A stretch of 64,000 nucleotides of DNA from VAZQ01 sp963756715 (GCA_963756715.1 CAVWOV010000018.1:74219-138218); one strand, 5' to 3'. Counted from the first letter of the stretch, positions 1 through 9,104 are shown. The notes: generated from the letters alone by a model not told the origin. A program made the numbers and translations.

Positions 1-573
1 TTCCTGCACGCCGGCGATGATCTCCATCTGGCCGGACGGCGACTGGTCGATGACGAGGTCGATGTAGTCCTTGGCGCCAGCCAGATAGTCGTGCAGCGAG
101 GGCGCAGCGGGATCGAGGTTCATGAACCAGAAGCCGCGATAGTCCTCGAACCGCGCCGGGCTGCGCAGCCCGAATTTCGACTTGTCGAAGCTCTCCGCAT
201 AGGCGTCGCTGCCCGGCACCCCGACCAGCGACCCGTCGTTGCCGTAAGTCCAGCCGTGATAGATGCACTGGAAGCGCCGCCGGTTGCCCTCGCGCTCGGT
301 GCAGACGATCGCGCCGCGATGCCGGCAGGTGTTGAACAGGCAGTGGATCGCGCCCTTCTGGTCGCGGCAGAAGATCACCGGCCGCCCGGCCACCCGCCGC
401 GAGCGGAAGTCGCCGGGCTTCTTCAGTTCGGAGGCGTGGCCGACATAAATCCAGCAGCGGCCGAAGATCCGCGACATTTCCTGATTGAGGACGTCGCCCG
501 AAACCAGGACCTCGCGGTCCAGCAGGAAGGTCTTCTTGTCACGATCATCGACGATGTAGGAGCGGACGGACAT
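1..573 (-). CDS. Rieske aromatic-ring-hydroxylating oxygenase alpha subunit, N-terminal part (runs off the window)
   Basis: Large subunit of a Rieske non-haem iron oxygenase, which dihydroxylates or demethylates aromatic or related substrates using electrons from a reductase. The 191 visible residues hold the whole Rieske domain. The first ligand pair is in NTCRHRG (about residue 85) and the second in FQCIYHGWTYG, giving the C-x-H...C-x2-H pattern for a 2Fe-2S cluster. The catalytic mononuclear iron domain lies beyond base 1. The ATG at 571-573 begins MSVRSYIVDD, about the usual distance before the Rieske domain. Substrate cannot be told from this part. No partner reductase is in the window. 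Confidence 0.88.
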   Translation of the reverse strand, partial: MSVRSYIVDDRDKKTFLLDREVLVSGDVLNQEMSRIFGRCWIYVGHASELKKPGDFRSRRVAGRPVIFCRDQKGAIHCLFNTCRHRGAIVCTEREGNRRRFQCIYHGWTYGNDGSLVGVPGSDAYAESFDKSKFGLRSPARFEDYRGFWFMNLDPAAPSLHDYLAGAKDYIDLVIDQSPSGQMEIIAGVQE

Positions 574-931
574 TGCGTTGTTCTCTTGGTGGCGTTGCTC
601 TCGTGGCGGGCGCCCCCGCCCATGCCCGCAAGGTACATGGTCGGGCGAAACAGGGTCAATTCGGCGCTTCCGGCATCCGCGCCTCACTTGGCCCCAGCCT
701 CGCTTGATCGCGGATCAAGCAGCCGCAGGCCCGAGGGACCGGCGGATGCGCAACGCCGGAAGCCGGAGGCCTGAGTCATCGGCGTCCCCGAATGTTGCAA
801 ATCAGCCTCAGTCCCTCAGAAAGTACGAAAGCCGCCGTCTATTCGTTAGCCATCCCGGCTCGGCTGACTATAGTGAATGCAGCTACAAATCGCGATGTTG
901 CGTGTGTCTTGTAGCCGATGGGGAGCGGGCA
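574..931. other. Intergenic region with one strong palindrome
   Basis: Spacer between the divergent oxygenase and the small secreted protein. No convincing gene is seen. It holds a perfect 8-bp inverted repeat with a 3-base loop at 702-720 (GCTTGATC/GATCAAGC), which resembles a FixK/FNR box but with the wrong spacing. Open frames crossing here have shadow-like composition. Confidence 0.5.
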
Positions 932-1144
932 ATGATCAAAGCATCTTTTGCAGCGCTGGCGGTGGCGACAGCCCTGCTGGCATTCGGTTCATCCGAGGCC
1001 TCGGCCTGGGTCTGCCGGGCAGGTGGGGTTGGCGGAACGACCGTCGGACGGAGCTGGAACATCATCGACGCGAAGCTCATTGCCTTGCGCAAGTGCGAGC
1101 GCCGCAGTCCAATTCCCGTCTGCACGATCCTCTACTGCCGCTAA
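932..1144 (+). CDS. Small secreted cysteine-containing hypothetical protein
   Basis: A 70-residue protein. It begins MIKASFAALAVATALLAF, a hydrophobic signal-like segment ending in SEASAW, so cleavage near residue 25 and export are likely. The mature part is about 45 residues with four cysteines (WVCRAGG, RKCERR, PVCTI, LYCR), which could form two periplasmic disulfides. The ATG at 932 is preceded by a purine-rich GGGAGCGGG, so it was chosen over the longer frame open from 578. Function unknown. It resembles the short Cys-rich exported proteins common in Bradyrhizobium-type genomes, but I cannot name the family. Confidence 0.6.
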   Translation: MIKASFAALAVATALLAFGSSEASAWVCRAGGVGGTTVGRSWNIIDAKLIALRKCERRSPIPVCTILYCR

Positions 1145-1371
1145 CGGCGCCACGATCGGCATTGCCGCACACGAGCCAGCAGCCGGCCCGAGTATCGCCG
1201 GCTGTCGCTTGCGGCGATCATGCCGACGCGAGCCCGCGATGGCTGACGACAATTTGGCGCTTGCCGTGCAGCGTTGTTTAACCGTGCAACGCAACAGTGC
1301 GCGTGCAAACAACAGAGTGCGATTGAACCTGCGGGCGTTCTTCCGCTACTAACTCGCGGGAGGGCCGTTTC

Positions 1372-1461
1372 ATGGATGACCAACGCACCACTCGGCTGTT
1401 TGGATTAGCGCTCGGCGCACTCTTTACGTTTTGCCTGGTGCTGAACGCATTCGCGTTCTAG
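1372..1461 (+). CDS. Tiny single-pass membrane protein (29 aa)
   Basis: Encodes MDDQRTTRLFGLALGALF followed by TFCLVLNAFAF. A short charged head (DDQRTTR) precedes about 20 uninterrupted hydrophobic residues reaching the C terminus, as in single transmembrane micropeptides. The ATG sits 7 bases after a CGGGAGGG ribosome-binding site. It stands alone between the secreted protein and the shc 3' end. Function unknown. Confidence 0.5.
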   Translation: MDDQRTTRLFGLALGALFTFCLVLNAFAF

Positions 1462-1518
1462 CCGGACGAGATGCCGGTGTAGCGCGGCCGGCCGTGTACC
1501 GGCCGGCTTCCGCACTGT

Positions 1519-1585
1519 GACGACGTCTGGTGTTGGACGACGTCTCGTCTGCGACGACTCTCGTGCGCGACGACGTCTCACTCGC
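1519..1585. repeat. Imperfect 16-17 bp tandem repeat next to the shc stop codon
   Basis: Four successive units with period 16-17. Three begin with the identical 10-mer GACGACGTCT (1519, 1536, 1569) and one is degenerate (GACGACTCTC at 1552). The array ends just outside the shc stop codon at 1587-1589, so it lies in the 3' untranslated end of the hopanoid operon. AACGTC/GACGTC-type self-complementary cores could form small hairpins. Confidence 0.7.
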
Positions 1586-1586
1586 C

Positions 1587-3573
1587 TCACATCCCGTATC
1601 CGACCGCACGCGAATTGCCGCTTTGCAGGTTGCGGTAGCGCGCCAGCGCCCAGAGCGGGAAGAACTTCGCATAGCCGTGGTAACGCAGATAGAACACCCG
1701 CGGGAAACCGGTGGCGGTGTAATGGGGCTCAGCCCAGAAGCCGTCGGCAGCCTGCGTGCGCGCGAGATACTCAATACCGCGCGCGACCGCCGAATTGTCC
1801 ACCTCGCCCGCAGCCATCAGGCCGAGCAACGCCCAGGCGGTCTGTGACGCGGTGCTCGGCGCACGCTCGTAACCCTTGTAGTCGAGCTTGTAGCTGGCGC
1901 CGTCCTCGCCCCAGCCGCCGTCCGCATTCTGGATACCGACGAGCCAGGCCACCGCCTTGCGCATCTCGGGCGCCGCGTGATCGACGCCGGCGGCGTTGAT
2001 CGCGCACAGCACCGACCAGGTACCGTAGATGTAGTTCATCCCCCAGCGGCCGTACCAACTGCCGTCCGGCAACTGGGTGCGGCGGAGATAATCGATCGCG
2101 CGCGCGACCGCGGGCGAGGTGTCGCGGGTGTCGCCAAGCTGGGCCAGCATGGAGAGGCAGCGCGCGGTGACGTCTTCGGTCGGCGGGTCGAGCAGCGCAC
2201 CATGGTCCGCAAATGGGATGTTATTGAGGTAGTAGGCCTCGTTATCGGCATCGAACGCGCCCCAGGCGCCGTTCCGGCTCTGCACGCCATAGATCCATTC
2301 CTTGGCGCGGGCGATCGAAGGGCCGAAATCGGTGCCCGGATGCGACGCCCTGCGCGCGGTCCATCGCCATGACGACCACCGCGGTGTCGTCGACATCGGG
2401 ATAGTGCGGATTGGCGTACTGGAAAGCCCAGCCGCCCGGCCGCACGTCCGGCCGCCGCGCGATCCAGTCACCCTTCACGTCCAGAATCTGCTTGGGGACC
2501 AGCCAGTCCAGCGCCTTGCGGGTCTGCGCCAGCGCGCGTTCGTCACCGGTTTCCAAGAGCGCGTGGCAGGTGAGCCCGGTATCCCAGATCGGCGAGACGC
2601 ACGGCTGGCAATAGGCCTCGTCCGCGTGCACCACCAGCAGCTTGTCGAGCGAGCGGCGCGCCATCGCCCGCTGCGGATGATCCGGCGGATAGCCGAGCAC
2701 GTCGTACATCATCACGCTGTTGGCCATCGCCGGATAGATCGCGCCCAGCCCGTCCTCGCCGTTGAGCCGCTCGCCGACCCAGGCGGCAGCAGCATCGATG
2801 GCGCGCTGCCGTTGCGCCTTCGGCATATAGGGCTCGGCCAACCGCAGCACCCGATCGACCGCGGCAAAGAACGCAAACCAGCCGCGCTTCTGGTGCGGCG
2901 CGCGTTTGGGCGGCCCGATGCGCTCGGGCGGCTCCTCGAACAATTCGTCGATGCGCACGCCGAGCGGATTCTTCGCTTGCGGCTTGAGCGTCATCAGCAC
3001 CAGCAGCGGCACGATGACAGTCCGGCCCCAATAGGAAATCTTCTCCAGGTGAAACGGAAACCAGCGCGGCAGCAGCATGATCTCGACCGGCATCACCGGC
3101 ACGCTGCGCCAGGGCAGAAAGCCGTAGAGCGCGAGCAGCGCACGGGTGAACACGTTGCAGCGGGCGGCGCCGCCCGGATGCGCCTGGATTGCGTCGCGCG
3201 CCAACCGCATGTGGGCGGCTTCGGGATCGTCGCCGATCATCTTGAGCGCAAAATAGGCCTTCACGGTCGCGCTCATGTCGAACGCGCCGCCATAGAACAG
3301 CGGCCAGCCGCGGTGCAGCGGACTTTGGATCCGGCGCAGGTAGGCGCCGATCTTGGCCTCCAGTTCCTTGTCGACCGGCTCACCGAAATAATGCCGCAGC
3401 AGCACATATTCGGCCGGAATGGTGGCATCGGCTTCAAGTTCGAACACCCAGTGGCCGTCGGGCTTCTGCAGATCGAGCAGCGCCGTGGTGGCGGACGAGA
3501 TACTGCGGTCCAGCGCCGCCTTGTCTGGAGTTGACGATGTTTGCTCAGCGGTCACGCGGTTCGTGTCCATCAT
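1587..3573 (-). CDS. shc: Squalene-hopene cyclase, interrupted by one frameshift near 2348-2350
   Basis: Cyclises squalene to hopene and diplopterol at the inner face of the membrane, the committed step of hopanoid synthesis. The N-terminal reading frame (3573 to about 2350) carries the catalytic acid motif DVDDTAVV (about residues 393-400). The C-terminal frame (about 2370 to 1587) carries QW repeats such as QSRNGAWGAFDADN, QNADGGWGEDG and QAADGFWAEP. Removing one base from the GGG (CCC on + at 2348-2350) joins them as MDRAQ-ASHPGTDFG and gives 661 aa, the normal size. Every conserved region is present, so a sequencing indel is likelier than decay. Last gene of the hpn operon. It is separated from hpnE by 132 bases with a hairpin. 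hpnG, often next in relatives, does not follow. Confidence 0.9.
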
Positions 3574-3630
3574 GGTTCATCGAAACGAAACTGATCCGGG
3601 CCAATGATCGTTCGGCGTGCGCGGTCTGCA

Positions 3631-3653
3631 CCCTCTCCCCGACGGGGAGAGGG
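3631..3653. terminator. Intercistronic hairpin between hpnE and shc
   Basis: Perfect 10-bp inverted repeat CCCTCTCCCC / GGGGAGAGGG with a 3-base loop. There is no T-run, so it may be a processing or attenuation structure or a REP-like repeat rather than a simple terminator. A related CT-rich palindrome lies at 24939-24960. Confidence 0.45.
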
Positions 3654-3705
3654 AGTCATACCGAGCTTGTTGCAAAGTGGCCAACTCAAACCAGCACTCG
3701 ATCAT

Positions 3706-4959
3706 TCAACGAACTGCGACTGAGGCCACAATATCAGCCGCCCGATTGCCGGAGCGGATGGCGCCCTCGATGGTCGCCGGCAGTCCGGTCTGCGTCCAGT
3801 CACCCGCCAGCACGAGATTGCGCCATGCAGTCGCGGCGCCCGGCCGCCTGGCATCCTGCTGCGGCGTGGCCGCGAAGGTGGCACGGCGCTCGCGCACGAT
3901 TTGCCATGGCGGCAAAGCCTTGGAAAGGCCGGACACGGCCGCCACCTCCCGCCACACGGTCTCGGCAAGCTCCTCGCGCGCAACGTCAAGCAGCCGGTCG
4001 GCGGCGCTGATGGTGACAGAGAGGCGGCCGGGAAATGCGAACAGCCACTCGATTGTGGCATTCACCACGCCGATGATCGGGGCAAGATCCGGCGGTGGAT
4101 CGACACGGAAATGCACGTTGACGATGGCGCGGAATTCCGTCGGCGTCGTGAGCTTTGGAACCAGCGCGGCCGCCACCACCGGCGGTACCGCCAGAATGAC
4201 GGCGTCGCCCTCCCCGACCGCGACCTTGTCCTCGCCGAAATCCAGCACCGAAACCTTGTCGCCAGCGAACTCAAGCGCACGCAGCCGATGGCCGAACCGC
4301 ACATCAGCGCCGTGCGCCTGCAGATAACCCAGCGCCGGTTCGATGAAGGCCGGCCCAAGACCGTCGCGCGCGATCAGCGGCCGGCATGCCTCGCCCCCGG
4401 CAACGAGCGTCTCGCGGACGATCGCGCCCGCGAGCGCGGCGCTGCCGTCCTGTGGTTCGGTGTTGAGCGCCGCAACGAACAGCGGCCGCGCCAGCTTGTC
4501 GTAGAGGGGCCCCTCGCACCGCACGGCTTGGCAGATGGTCTTGTCGCGTGACGTCCACAGCAGCCGCGCAAATGACAGATAGTCGCGTGGCCTGGTGCCG
4601 GGCACGCGGCGTCCGGCATCGAAGATCCACCACGGCAGGCGCCCCGCATTGATGCGCAGCGTCCAGCGCTCGCCGCTCTTGAGATCGACAAACGGAAAGT
4701 CGGCGGCCGGCGGCCCGACCAGGCTATCGCCCGCGCCGATCGTTCGGAGAAATTCCTGCGCCGCATGATTGGCCGAGAGCAGGAGGTGATTGCCGTTATC
4801 GATGACCATGTCGAGTGCGGGGTCATGATAGGACCGGCAGCGTCCGCCGGCCTGACCGGCGGCTTCATGTACAACGACGCTCGCGTCACGGCCCGCGAGC
4901 CGTACCGCGGCGGCGAGCCCCGCCAGTCCGGCACCGACGACGTGAACCATGCGCGCCAT
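3706..4959 (-). CDS. hpnE: Hydroxysqualene dehydroxylase HpnE (FAD-dependent amine oxidase/desaturase family)
   Basis: Third enzyme of the HpnCDE route: reduces hydroxysqualene to squalene. It begins MARMVHVVGAGLAGLAAAVRLA, a dinucleotide-binding GxGxxG motif at residues 8-13, followed by EAAGQAGGRCRSY, typical of phytoene-desaturase-like enzymes. The C-terminal FAD motif LVLAGDWTQTGLPATIEGAIRSG is intact. 417 aa, normal length. The ATG at 4959 overlaps the hpnD stop codon by one base (TGATG), which argues for translational coupling and against the upstream start at 4989. Known family role; not tested here. Confidence 0.92.
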   Translation of the reverse strand: MARMVHVVGAGLAGLAAAVRLAGRDASVVVHEAAGQAGGRCRSYHDPALDMVIDNGNHLLLSANHAAQEFLRTIGAGDSLVGPPAADFPFVDLKSGERWTLRINAGRLPWWIFDAGRRVPGTRPRDYLSFARLLWTSRDKTICQAVRCEGPLYDKLARPLFVAALNTEPQDGSAALAGAIVRETLVAGGEACRPLIARDGLGPAFIEPALGYLQAHGADVRFGHRLRALEFAGDKVSVLDFGEDKVAVGEGDAVILAVPPVVAAALVPKLTTPTEFRAIVNVHFRVDPPPDLAPIIGVVNATIEWLFAFPGRLSVTISAADRLLDVAREELAETVWREVAAVSGLSKALPPWQIVRERRATFAATPQQDARRPGAATAWRNLVLAGDWTQTGLPATIEGAIRSGNRAADIVASVAVR

Positions 4960-5795
4960 CAGACGAAGGCGTTCTGCACGATGATCCACAACAGCCGCAG
5001 GCGCGGCGTGCGGACCTTTTCGCGGGGCGGCGACCAGCCGCGGGCAACAAGGCGGTCGAGGATCAGTTTATAGGCTTCAGACATGATGCGCGGCGCGCGT
5101 ACGCTCCGGCGCGGGCTGCGCGCCATGATGCTATCGGCTTCGGCAAAATGGCGGCGCGCGCGCTCGACGAGGGTTGCGCAGACTTGGCCGAGTGCCGGGC
5201 TCGCCAGCACAGCGATGGGATCGGTCGCTGTGATCCCGGCGGCGCGTAATCCCTCCGCCGGCAGATAAAGCCGTCCGAGCGCCGCATCCTCATCGACATC
5301 TCGCAGGATGTTGGTGAGTTGCAATGCGCGGCCCAGATGATGGGCGAGCGCAATGCCGTCCGCTTCCTCCATCCCGAACACCCGCACCGACAGCCGCCCG
5401 ACCGCGCTCGCAACCCGGTTGCAATAGCTGTCGAGGGTCGCCTCGTCGGGCGCGCGGATGTCGGCGACGACGTCCATTTCCATGCCGTCGATAACGTCAT
5501 GGAAGTCCTCCCGCCGGAGGCCGAACTCACGCGCCGCGCGTTCGAGGCCGGCGAGGCGAGGCACCGGCTTGTAAGCGTAGAGCGCGTCGATATCGGCACG
5601 CCAGCGGTCGAGCGCGCGCCGGCGTTCGTCGCGCGGCCCCGGTGAGTCGGCGATGTCGTCGACCTGCCGGCAGAACGAATAGATTTCAAACATCGCCTCG
5701 CGCTGCGCGCGCGGCAGGATGCGCATCGCGGTGTAAAACGAACTGCCCGACGCCCGCTCGGCGGCAGCCGTGTCGTGGGTTTCCAATGACGTCAC
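4959..5795 (-). CDS. hpnD: Presqualene diphosphate synthase HpnD
   Basis: Squalene/phytoene-synthase family enzyme that condenses two farnesyl diphosphates to presqualene diphosphate. The first aspartate motif is RQVDDIADSPG (about residue 45) and the second is QLTNILRDVDEDAALGRLYLP, with the usual YLP after it. 278 aa. The start is GTG at 5793-5795, three bases after the hpnC stop. Same operon as hpnC and hpnE. FPP for this step could come from the divergent farnesyl-diphosphate synthase at 7990. Confidence 0.92.
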   Translation of the reverse strand: MTSLETHDTAAAERASGSSFYTAMRILPRAQREAMFEIYSFCRQVDDIADSPGPRDERRRALDRWRADIDALYAYKPVPRLAGLERAAREFGLRREDFHDVIDGMEMDVVADIRAPDEATLDSYCNRVASAVGRLSVRVFGMEEADGIALAHHLGRALQLTNILRDVDEDAALGRLYLPAEGLRAAGITATDPIAVLASPALGQVCATLVERARRHFAEADSIMARSPRRSVRAPRIMSEAYKLILDRLVARGWSPPREKVRTPRLRLLWIIVQNAFV

Positions 5796-5798
5796 CGC

Positions 5799-6680
5799 TC
5801 AGGTGCCTTGCGGTTTGGGCGCCGCCGAGAAGACGCGGCCGACGCGGCACGATGCGCCCCAAATCAGGCCGACCACGCCGAGGCCGGCGACGCCTGCCTT
5901 GCCGAGATGGACTCGCTCGCTCAGCGGATCGCGTAGCCGCAGCATGGCGGTGAGCCGCTCGGCGTAAGTCTGGATGATCGCCACTTCCAGCGCGAGACGC
6001 GTGTCGGCGATTCGGCCGGAAAACGGCTTGCTGTGACTCAGCAGCGTGTCGCCGGTGCGCCGGGCAAGCTTGTGGACGCAGGCGAGCAAAGCCGGCGTCG
6101 CTCGATCGGCGCCGAGCGCATCGACTGTCGCACCTGCTTCGGCAAACGCGTCGAGCGGAATATAGACCCGGTCGAGATCGCGGTAATCCTTCCCGCAATC
6201 CTGCAGGTGATTGATGATCTGCAGCGCCGCGCACAAGGCGTCATTGGCCGGCCAGAGGGTCCGGCTTTCGCCATGCACATCGAGCACGAAGCGTCCGACC
6301 GGCATGGCCGAATAGCTGCAATAATTGATCAGGTCGTCCCAATCGCGGTAGCGCAGCTTCGTCACATCCATCCTGAACGCGGTCAGCAGATCTTGCGCAT
6401 GGCGTGGCGTGAGCGAGCGTGCCGAAAGATGGTCCCGCAGCGCGACGCCCACCGCGTCGTCGTCGTTCCGACCCAGCAAGGTGGCTTCGAGCCGATCGAG
6501 AAGCCTGAGCTTGTCGTCGGGCGGCAGCGTCGCATGATCGGCGATGTCGTCGGCGGTGCGCACGAAGTCGTAGAACGCGAGGATCGGCCCACGATGACGC
6601 GGACTGATGACGCGCGAAGCCACAGGGAAGTTCTCGTCCCGGTGACCCTTGCCCGATCGCAGTTCAGCCGCAGTCGTCAT
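5799..6680 (-). CDS. hpnC: Hydroxysqualene synthase HpnC
   Basis: Squalene/phytoene-synthase paralogue that converts presqualene diphosphate to hydroxysqualene. The motifs are FVRTADDIADHA (first Asp-rich site) and INHLQDCGKDYRDLDRVYIP (second site, with the C-type QDCGKD variant). There is a likely C-terminal hydrophobic anchor (GKAGVAGLGVVGLIWGAS). The ATG at 6680 overlaps the hpnB stop in an ATGA, so it was chosen over an open frame reaching 6809. 293 aa. Confidence 0.92.
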   Translation of the reverse strand: MTTAAELRSGKGHRDENFPVASRVISPRHRGPILAFYDFVRTADDIADHATLPPDDKLRLLDRLEATLLGRNDDDAVGVALRDHLSARSLTPRHAQDLLTAFRMDVTKLRYRDWDDLINYCSYSAMPVGRFVLDVHGESRTLWPANDALCAALQIINHLQDCGKDYRDLDRVYIPLDAFAEAGATVDALGADRATPALLACVHKLARRTGDTLLSHSKPFSGRIADTRLALEVAIIQTYAERLTAMLRLRDPLSERVHLGKAGVAGLGVVGLIWGASCRVGRVFSAAPKPQGT

Positions 6681-7840
6681 CCCGGACCCGACACGTTGGC
6701 TTGCGCCCGCCCCTTCCAGCTTCCGCCCCGTCCTCGCACATATTGGTAAGCTGAATCGAGAGTGAAGATCATATATTGCAGCGCAATAGCAGGTAGCGCG
6801 ATGCCCCAAAAGGGCGAGAGACGATAGAACCGTAATGTCGGCACGAATGCGATGGCCATGATGACCCAGGTGACGATGCCGATGATCCGCGCGGCGCCGC
6901 TGCCAAACAGCGCGAACAGTGGCGGGGCGAGGTAAGTGAGCAGCATACCGATCACCGTTCCGGCGAGCAGCAGCGGCGAATAATGCAGTTGCGCATAGGC
7001 CGAGCGGGCCACCATGCGGCGAATGTCGGCGAATGCCGGATAGGGCCGGACGCTGTGCACGCGATCGGTCAATCCGAGCCAGATCGGCCCTTGCGCCTTG
7101 AGCTCCCTCGCCAAGGCACAGTCGTCGATCAGCGCCGTGCGGATCGTCTCGATACCGCCGGCCTTCCTGAGCGCGTCCGCGCGGACCAGCATGCAGCCGC
7201 CGGCCGCCGCCGCGACCGCGCTGCCGGGCCGATTCACCCAGGAGAACGGATAGAGCATCTGGAAAAAGAAAATGAATGCCGGAATGCTGACGCGCTCGGC
7301 GAAACTCTCGCAGCGCAATTTCACCATCAGCGATGTGAGCACGAGGCCGTCGGCCTGCGCGTGTGCGGTGAGGCGACGCACCGAATCGGGATCATGCACA
7401 ATGTCGGCGTCGGTCAGCAGCAGATAATCCGGCGGGTGCGTCAGCGCCATCGCCGCATCGGTGCCCTGCTTCACCGCCCACAATTTGCCGGTCCATCCGG
7501 ACGGCAGGCCGCGGCTCGTCGCGATATGCAGCCGCTCTGGCGCCGCTGCGGCGGCTCGCTGCGCGGCCTCTGCGGTTCCATCGTCGCTATCGTCATCCAC
7601 CAGGATGATGGTCCAGGCGCCCGGATAATCCTGTCGCATCAGCGAGCCGATGGTGGCGCCTATGGTTTCCGCTTCGTTGCGGGCCGGAACCACGGCGGCG
7701 ACACGCGGCCAGGAGCGCGGCGGCGCGGACACAGCATCGTCGCGCTCGGTGTTGAGCCAGAAGGCACCCCGGGCAAAGATCAGATAAAGCCAGATCAAGA
7801 GCGCAATTGACGCGACGAACTCGGCTATCACGCTGGTCAC
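6677..7840 (-). CDS. hpnB: Hopene-associated glycosyltransferase HpnB (family 2)
   Basis: Membrane glycosyltransferase of the GT2 type found in hopanoid clusters; its exact acceptor is not settled. There is an N-terminal membrane segment (SIALLIWLYLIFARGAFW). The nucleotide-sugar fold is seen in VVPARNEAETIGATIGSLM and VDDDSDDGTAEAA, then the DxD-like TDADIVHDPDS, and several C-terminal membrane helices. The GTG at 7840 gives 387 aa, matching family size. An in-frame GTG at 7903 would add 21 residues, and neither has a good ribosome site, so the start is uncertain. First gene of the hpnBCDE-shc operon. Confidence 0.85.
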   Translation of the reverse strand: MTSVIAEFVASIALLIWLYLIFARGAFWLNTERDDAVSAPPRSWPRVAAVVPARNEAETIGATIGSLMRQDYPGAWTIILVDDDSDDGTAEAAQRAAAAAPERLHIATSRGLPSGWTGKLWAVKQGTDAAMALTHPPDYLLLTDADIVHDPDSVRRLTAHAQADGLVLTSLMVKLRCESFAERVSIPAFIFFFQMLYPFSWVNRPGSAVAAAAGGCMLVRADALRKAGGIETIRTALIDDCALARELKAQGPIWLGLTDRVHSVRPYPAFADIRRMVARSAYAQLHYSPLLLAGTVIGMLLTYLAPPLFALFGSGAARIIGIVTWVIMAIAFVPTLRFYRLSPFWGIALPAIALQYMIFTLDSAYQYVRGRGGSWKGRAQANVSGPG

Positions 7841-7989
7841 GATCTCCGATTTCCGACGATTGGCGCCCCCGATTGGACCCCGTAACCGTTCTGGCAAAAA
7901 CACGTCAACATATGGGATGAAGTGCGTTAGGAAAAGTTGGACGGAGTGGGGCCCCTTGTTACAATGCGGGCGCTTTCAGGCGGATAGGC

Positions 7990-8949
7990 ATGGCTCGCAG
8001 CGAACCGGTGAAAATAGGCGTGGATGTCGAAGCGGTGTTCCAGGACCGTCTCGGGCAGGTTGCGCATGATACGGAGGCCCTGCTCGACCGATTGCTGGGA
8101 CCGGTGCCGGTCGAGGGCGAGCTTGCGCGTCCGCCGCGACTGCTGGAGGCCATGCGCTACGTGAGCCTCGGCGGCGGCAAGCGCTTCCGGCCGTTTCTCG
8201 TGGTCGAGTGCGCGGCGCTGTTCGACGTCTCGCGCGAGCAAGCCCTGATGGCGGGGGCGGCCCTCGAGTGCGTGCATTGCTATTCGCTCGCGCACGACGA
8301 TCTGCCCGCCATGGATGACGACGATCTGCGGCGCGGCCGGCCGACGGCGCACAAGGCGTTCGACGAGGCCACCGCGATCCTTGCCGGCGACGGCCTGCTC
8401 ACCTTCGCGTTCGACATCCTCTCGCGCGCGGAGACGCATCCCGACCCGGACGTTCGTCTCAAGCTGGTGCTGGCGCTGGCGCGGGCCTCGGGCCTCGGCG
8501 GCATGGTCGGCGGTCAGATGCTCGATCTCGGCGCGGAAGGACGCTTCGACGCCGTCCCTCCGATGCTCGGCGAAGCGGACGTCAAGACGCTGCAGGCGAT
8601 GAAAACCGGCGCGCTCCTCCGCTACGGTTGCGTCGCCGGCGCCATCCTGGGCAAGGCCGGTCCCGGCAAATGGTCGGCCCTCGACCGCTACGGCTCGATC
8701 CTGGGCGAAGCCTTCCAGATCGCCGACGACCTGCTCGACCTCGAAGGCGATCCCGCCACGGTCGGCAAGGCAACCGGAAAAGATGCCGCCGCCCACAAGG
8801 CAACGCTGGTCGGGGTGCTCGGACCGGCGCCGGCCAAACGGCGGCTGGAAACGCTGGTCGCGGAGGCTGAGACGGCACTGGCGCCATTTGGCCGCGAGGC
8901 CGATGTGCTCAAGGCGGCGGCGCGCTTTGTCGCCACACGCAGCGCCTGA
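7990..8949 (+). CDS. ispA: Farnesyl diphosphate synthase (polyprenyl synthetase)
   Basis: Chain-elongates DMAPP/GPP with IPP to farnesyl diphosphate in the cytosol, the substrate of HpnD. The first Asp-rich motif DDLPAMDDDDLRRGRPTAH and second motif DDLLDLEGD are intact, with GGGKRFRP for IPP binding and KTGALL before the second half. 319 aa. It is divergent from hpnB with only about 150 bases between, so the two units may share regulation. A longer-chain synthase is possible, but the two residues between the Asp pairs fit the bacterial FPPS type. Confidence 0.88.
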   Translation: MARSEPVKIGVDVEAVFQDRLGQVAHDTEALLDRLLGPVPVEGELARPPRLLEAMRYVSLGGGKRFRPFLVVECAALFDVSREQALMAGAALECVHCYSLAHDDLPAMDDDDLRRGRPTAHKAFDEATAILAGDGLLTFAFDILSRAETHPDPDVRLKLVLALARASGLGGMVGGQMLDLGAEGRFDAVPPMLGEADVKTLQAMKTGALLRYGCVAGAILGKAGPGKWSALDRYGSILGEAFQIADDLLDLEGDPATVGKATGKDAAAHKATLVGVLGPAPAKRRLETLVAEAETALAPFGREADVLKAAARFVATRSA

Positions 8950-9027
8950 GCAACTCCAGGGCGCCCGGATCGACGCCCCACGATCGATTGACGGCAATCG
9001 ATACGACGCAATCGATATGACGGCAAA

Positions 9028-9104
9028 TGGTACAGCTGGGTGGGCTCGAACCACCGACCTCCGGTTCCACAGACCGGCGCTCTAACCAACTGAGCTACAG
9101 CTGC
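9028..9104 (-). tRNA. tRNA-His (anticodon GUG)
   Basis: The minus strand folds as a full cloverleaf: acceptor GCAGCTG paired with CAGCTGT, D arm GCTCAGTTGGTTAGAGC, anticodon arm CCGGT-CTGTGGA-ACCGG with anticodon GTG, and T arm GGTGG-TTCGAGC-CCACC. The discriminator is A73 and CCA is encoded. The base before position 1 is T, so no G-1 is templated. This is the unusual alphaproteobacterial form of tRNA-His. Confidence 0.95.

Noticed and set aside
702..720. FixK/FNR box upstream of the small secreted protein
   Set aside because: TTGA and TCAA arms are 7 bases apart, not the 6 required. With indel errors in this sequence the site is worth rechecking, but as given it is just a palindrome.
91..774. 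Plus-strand open frame across the Rieske gene
   Set aside because: Antisense shadow of the oxygenase; Ala/Val/Pro-rich composition and no ribosome site.
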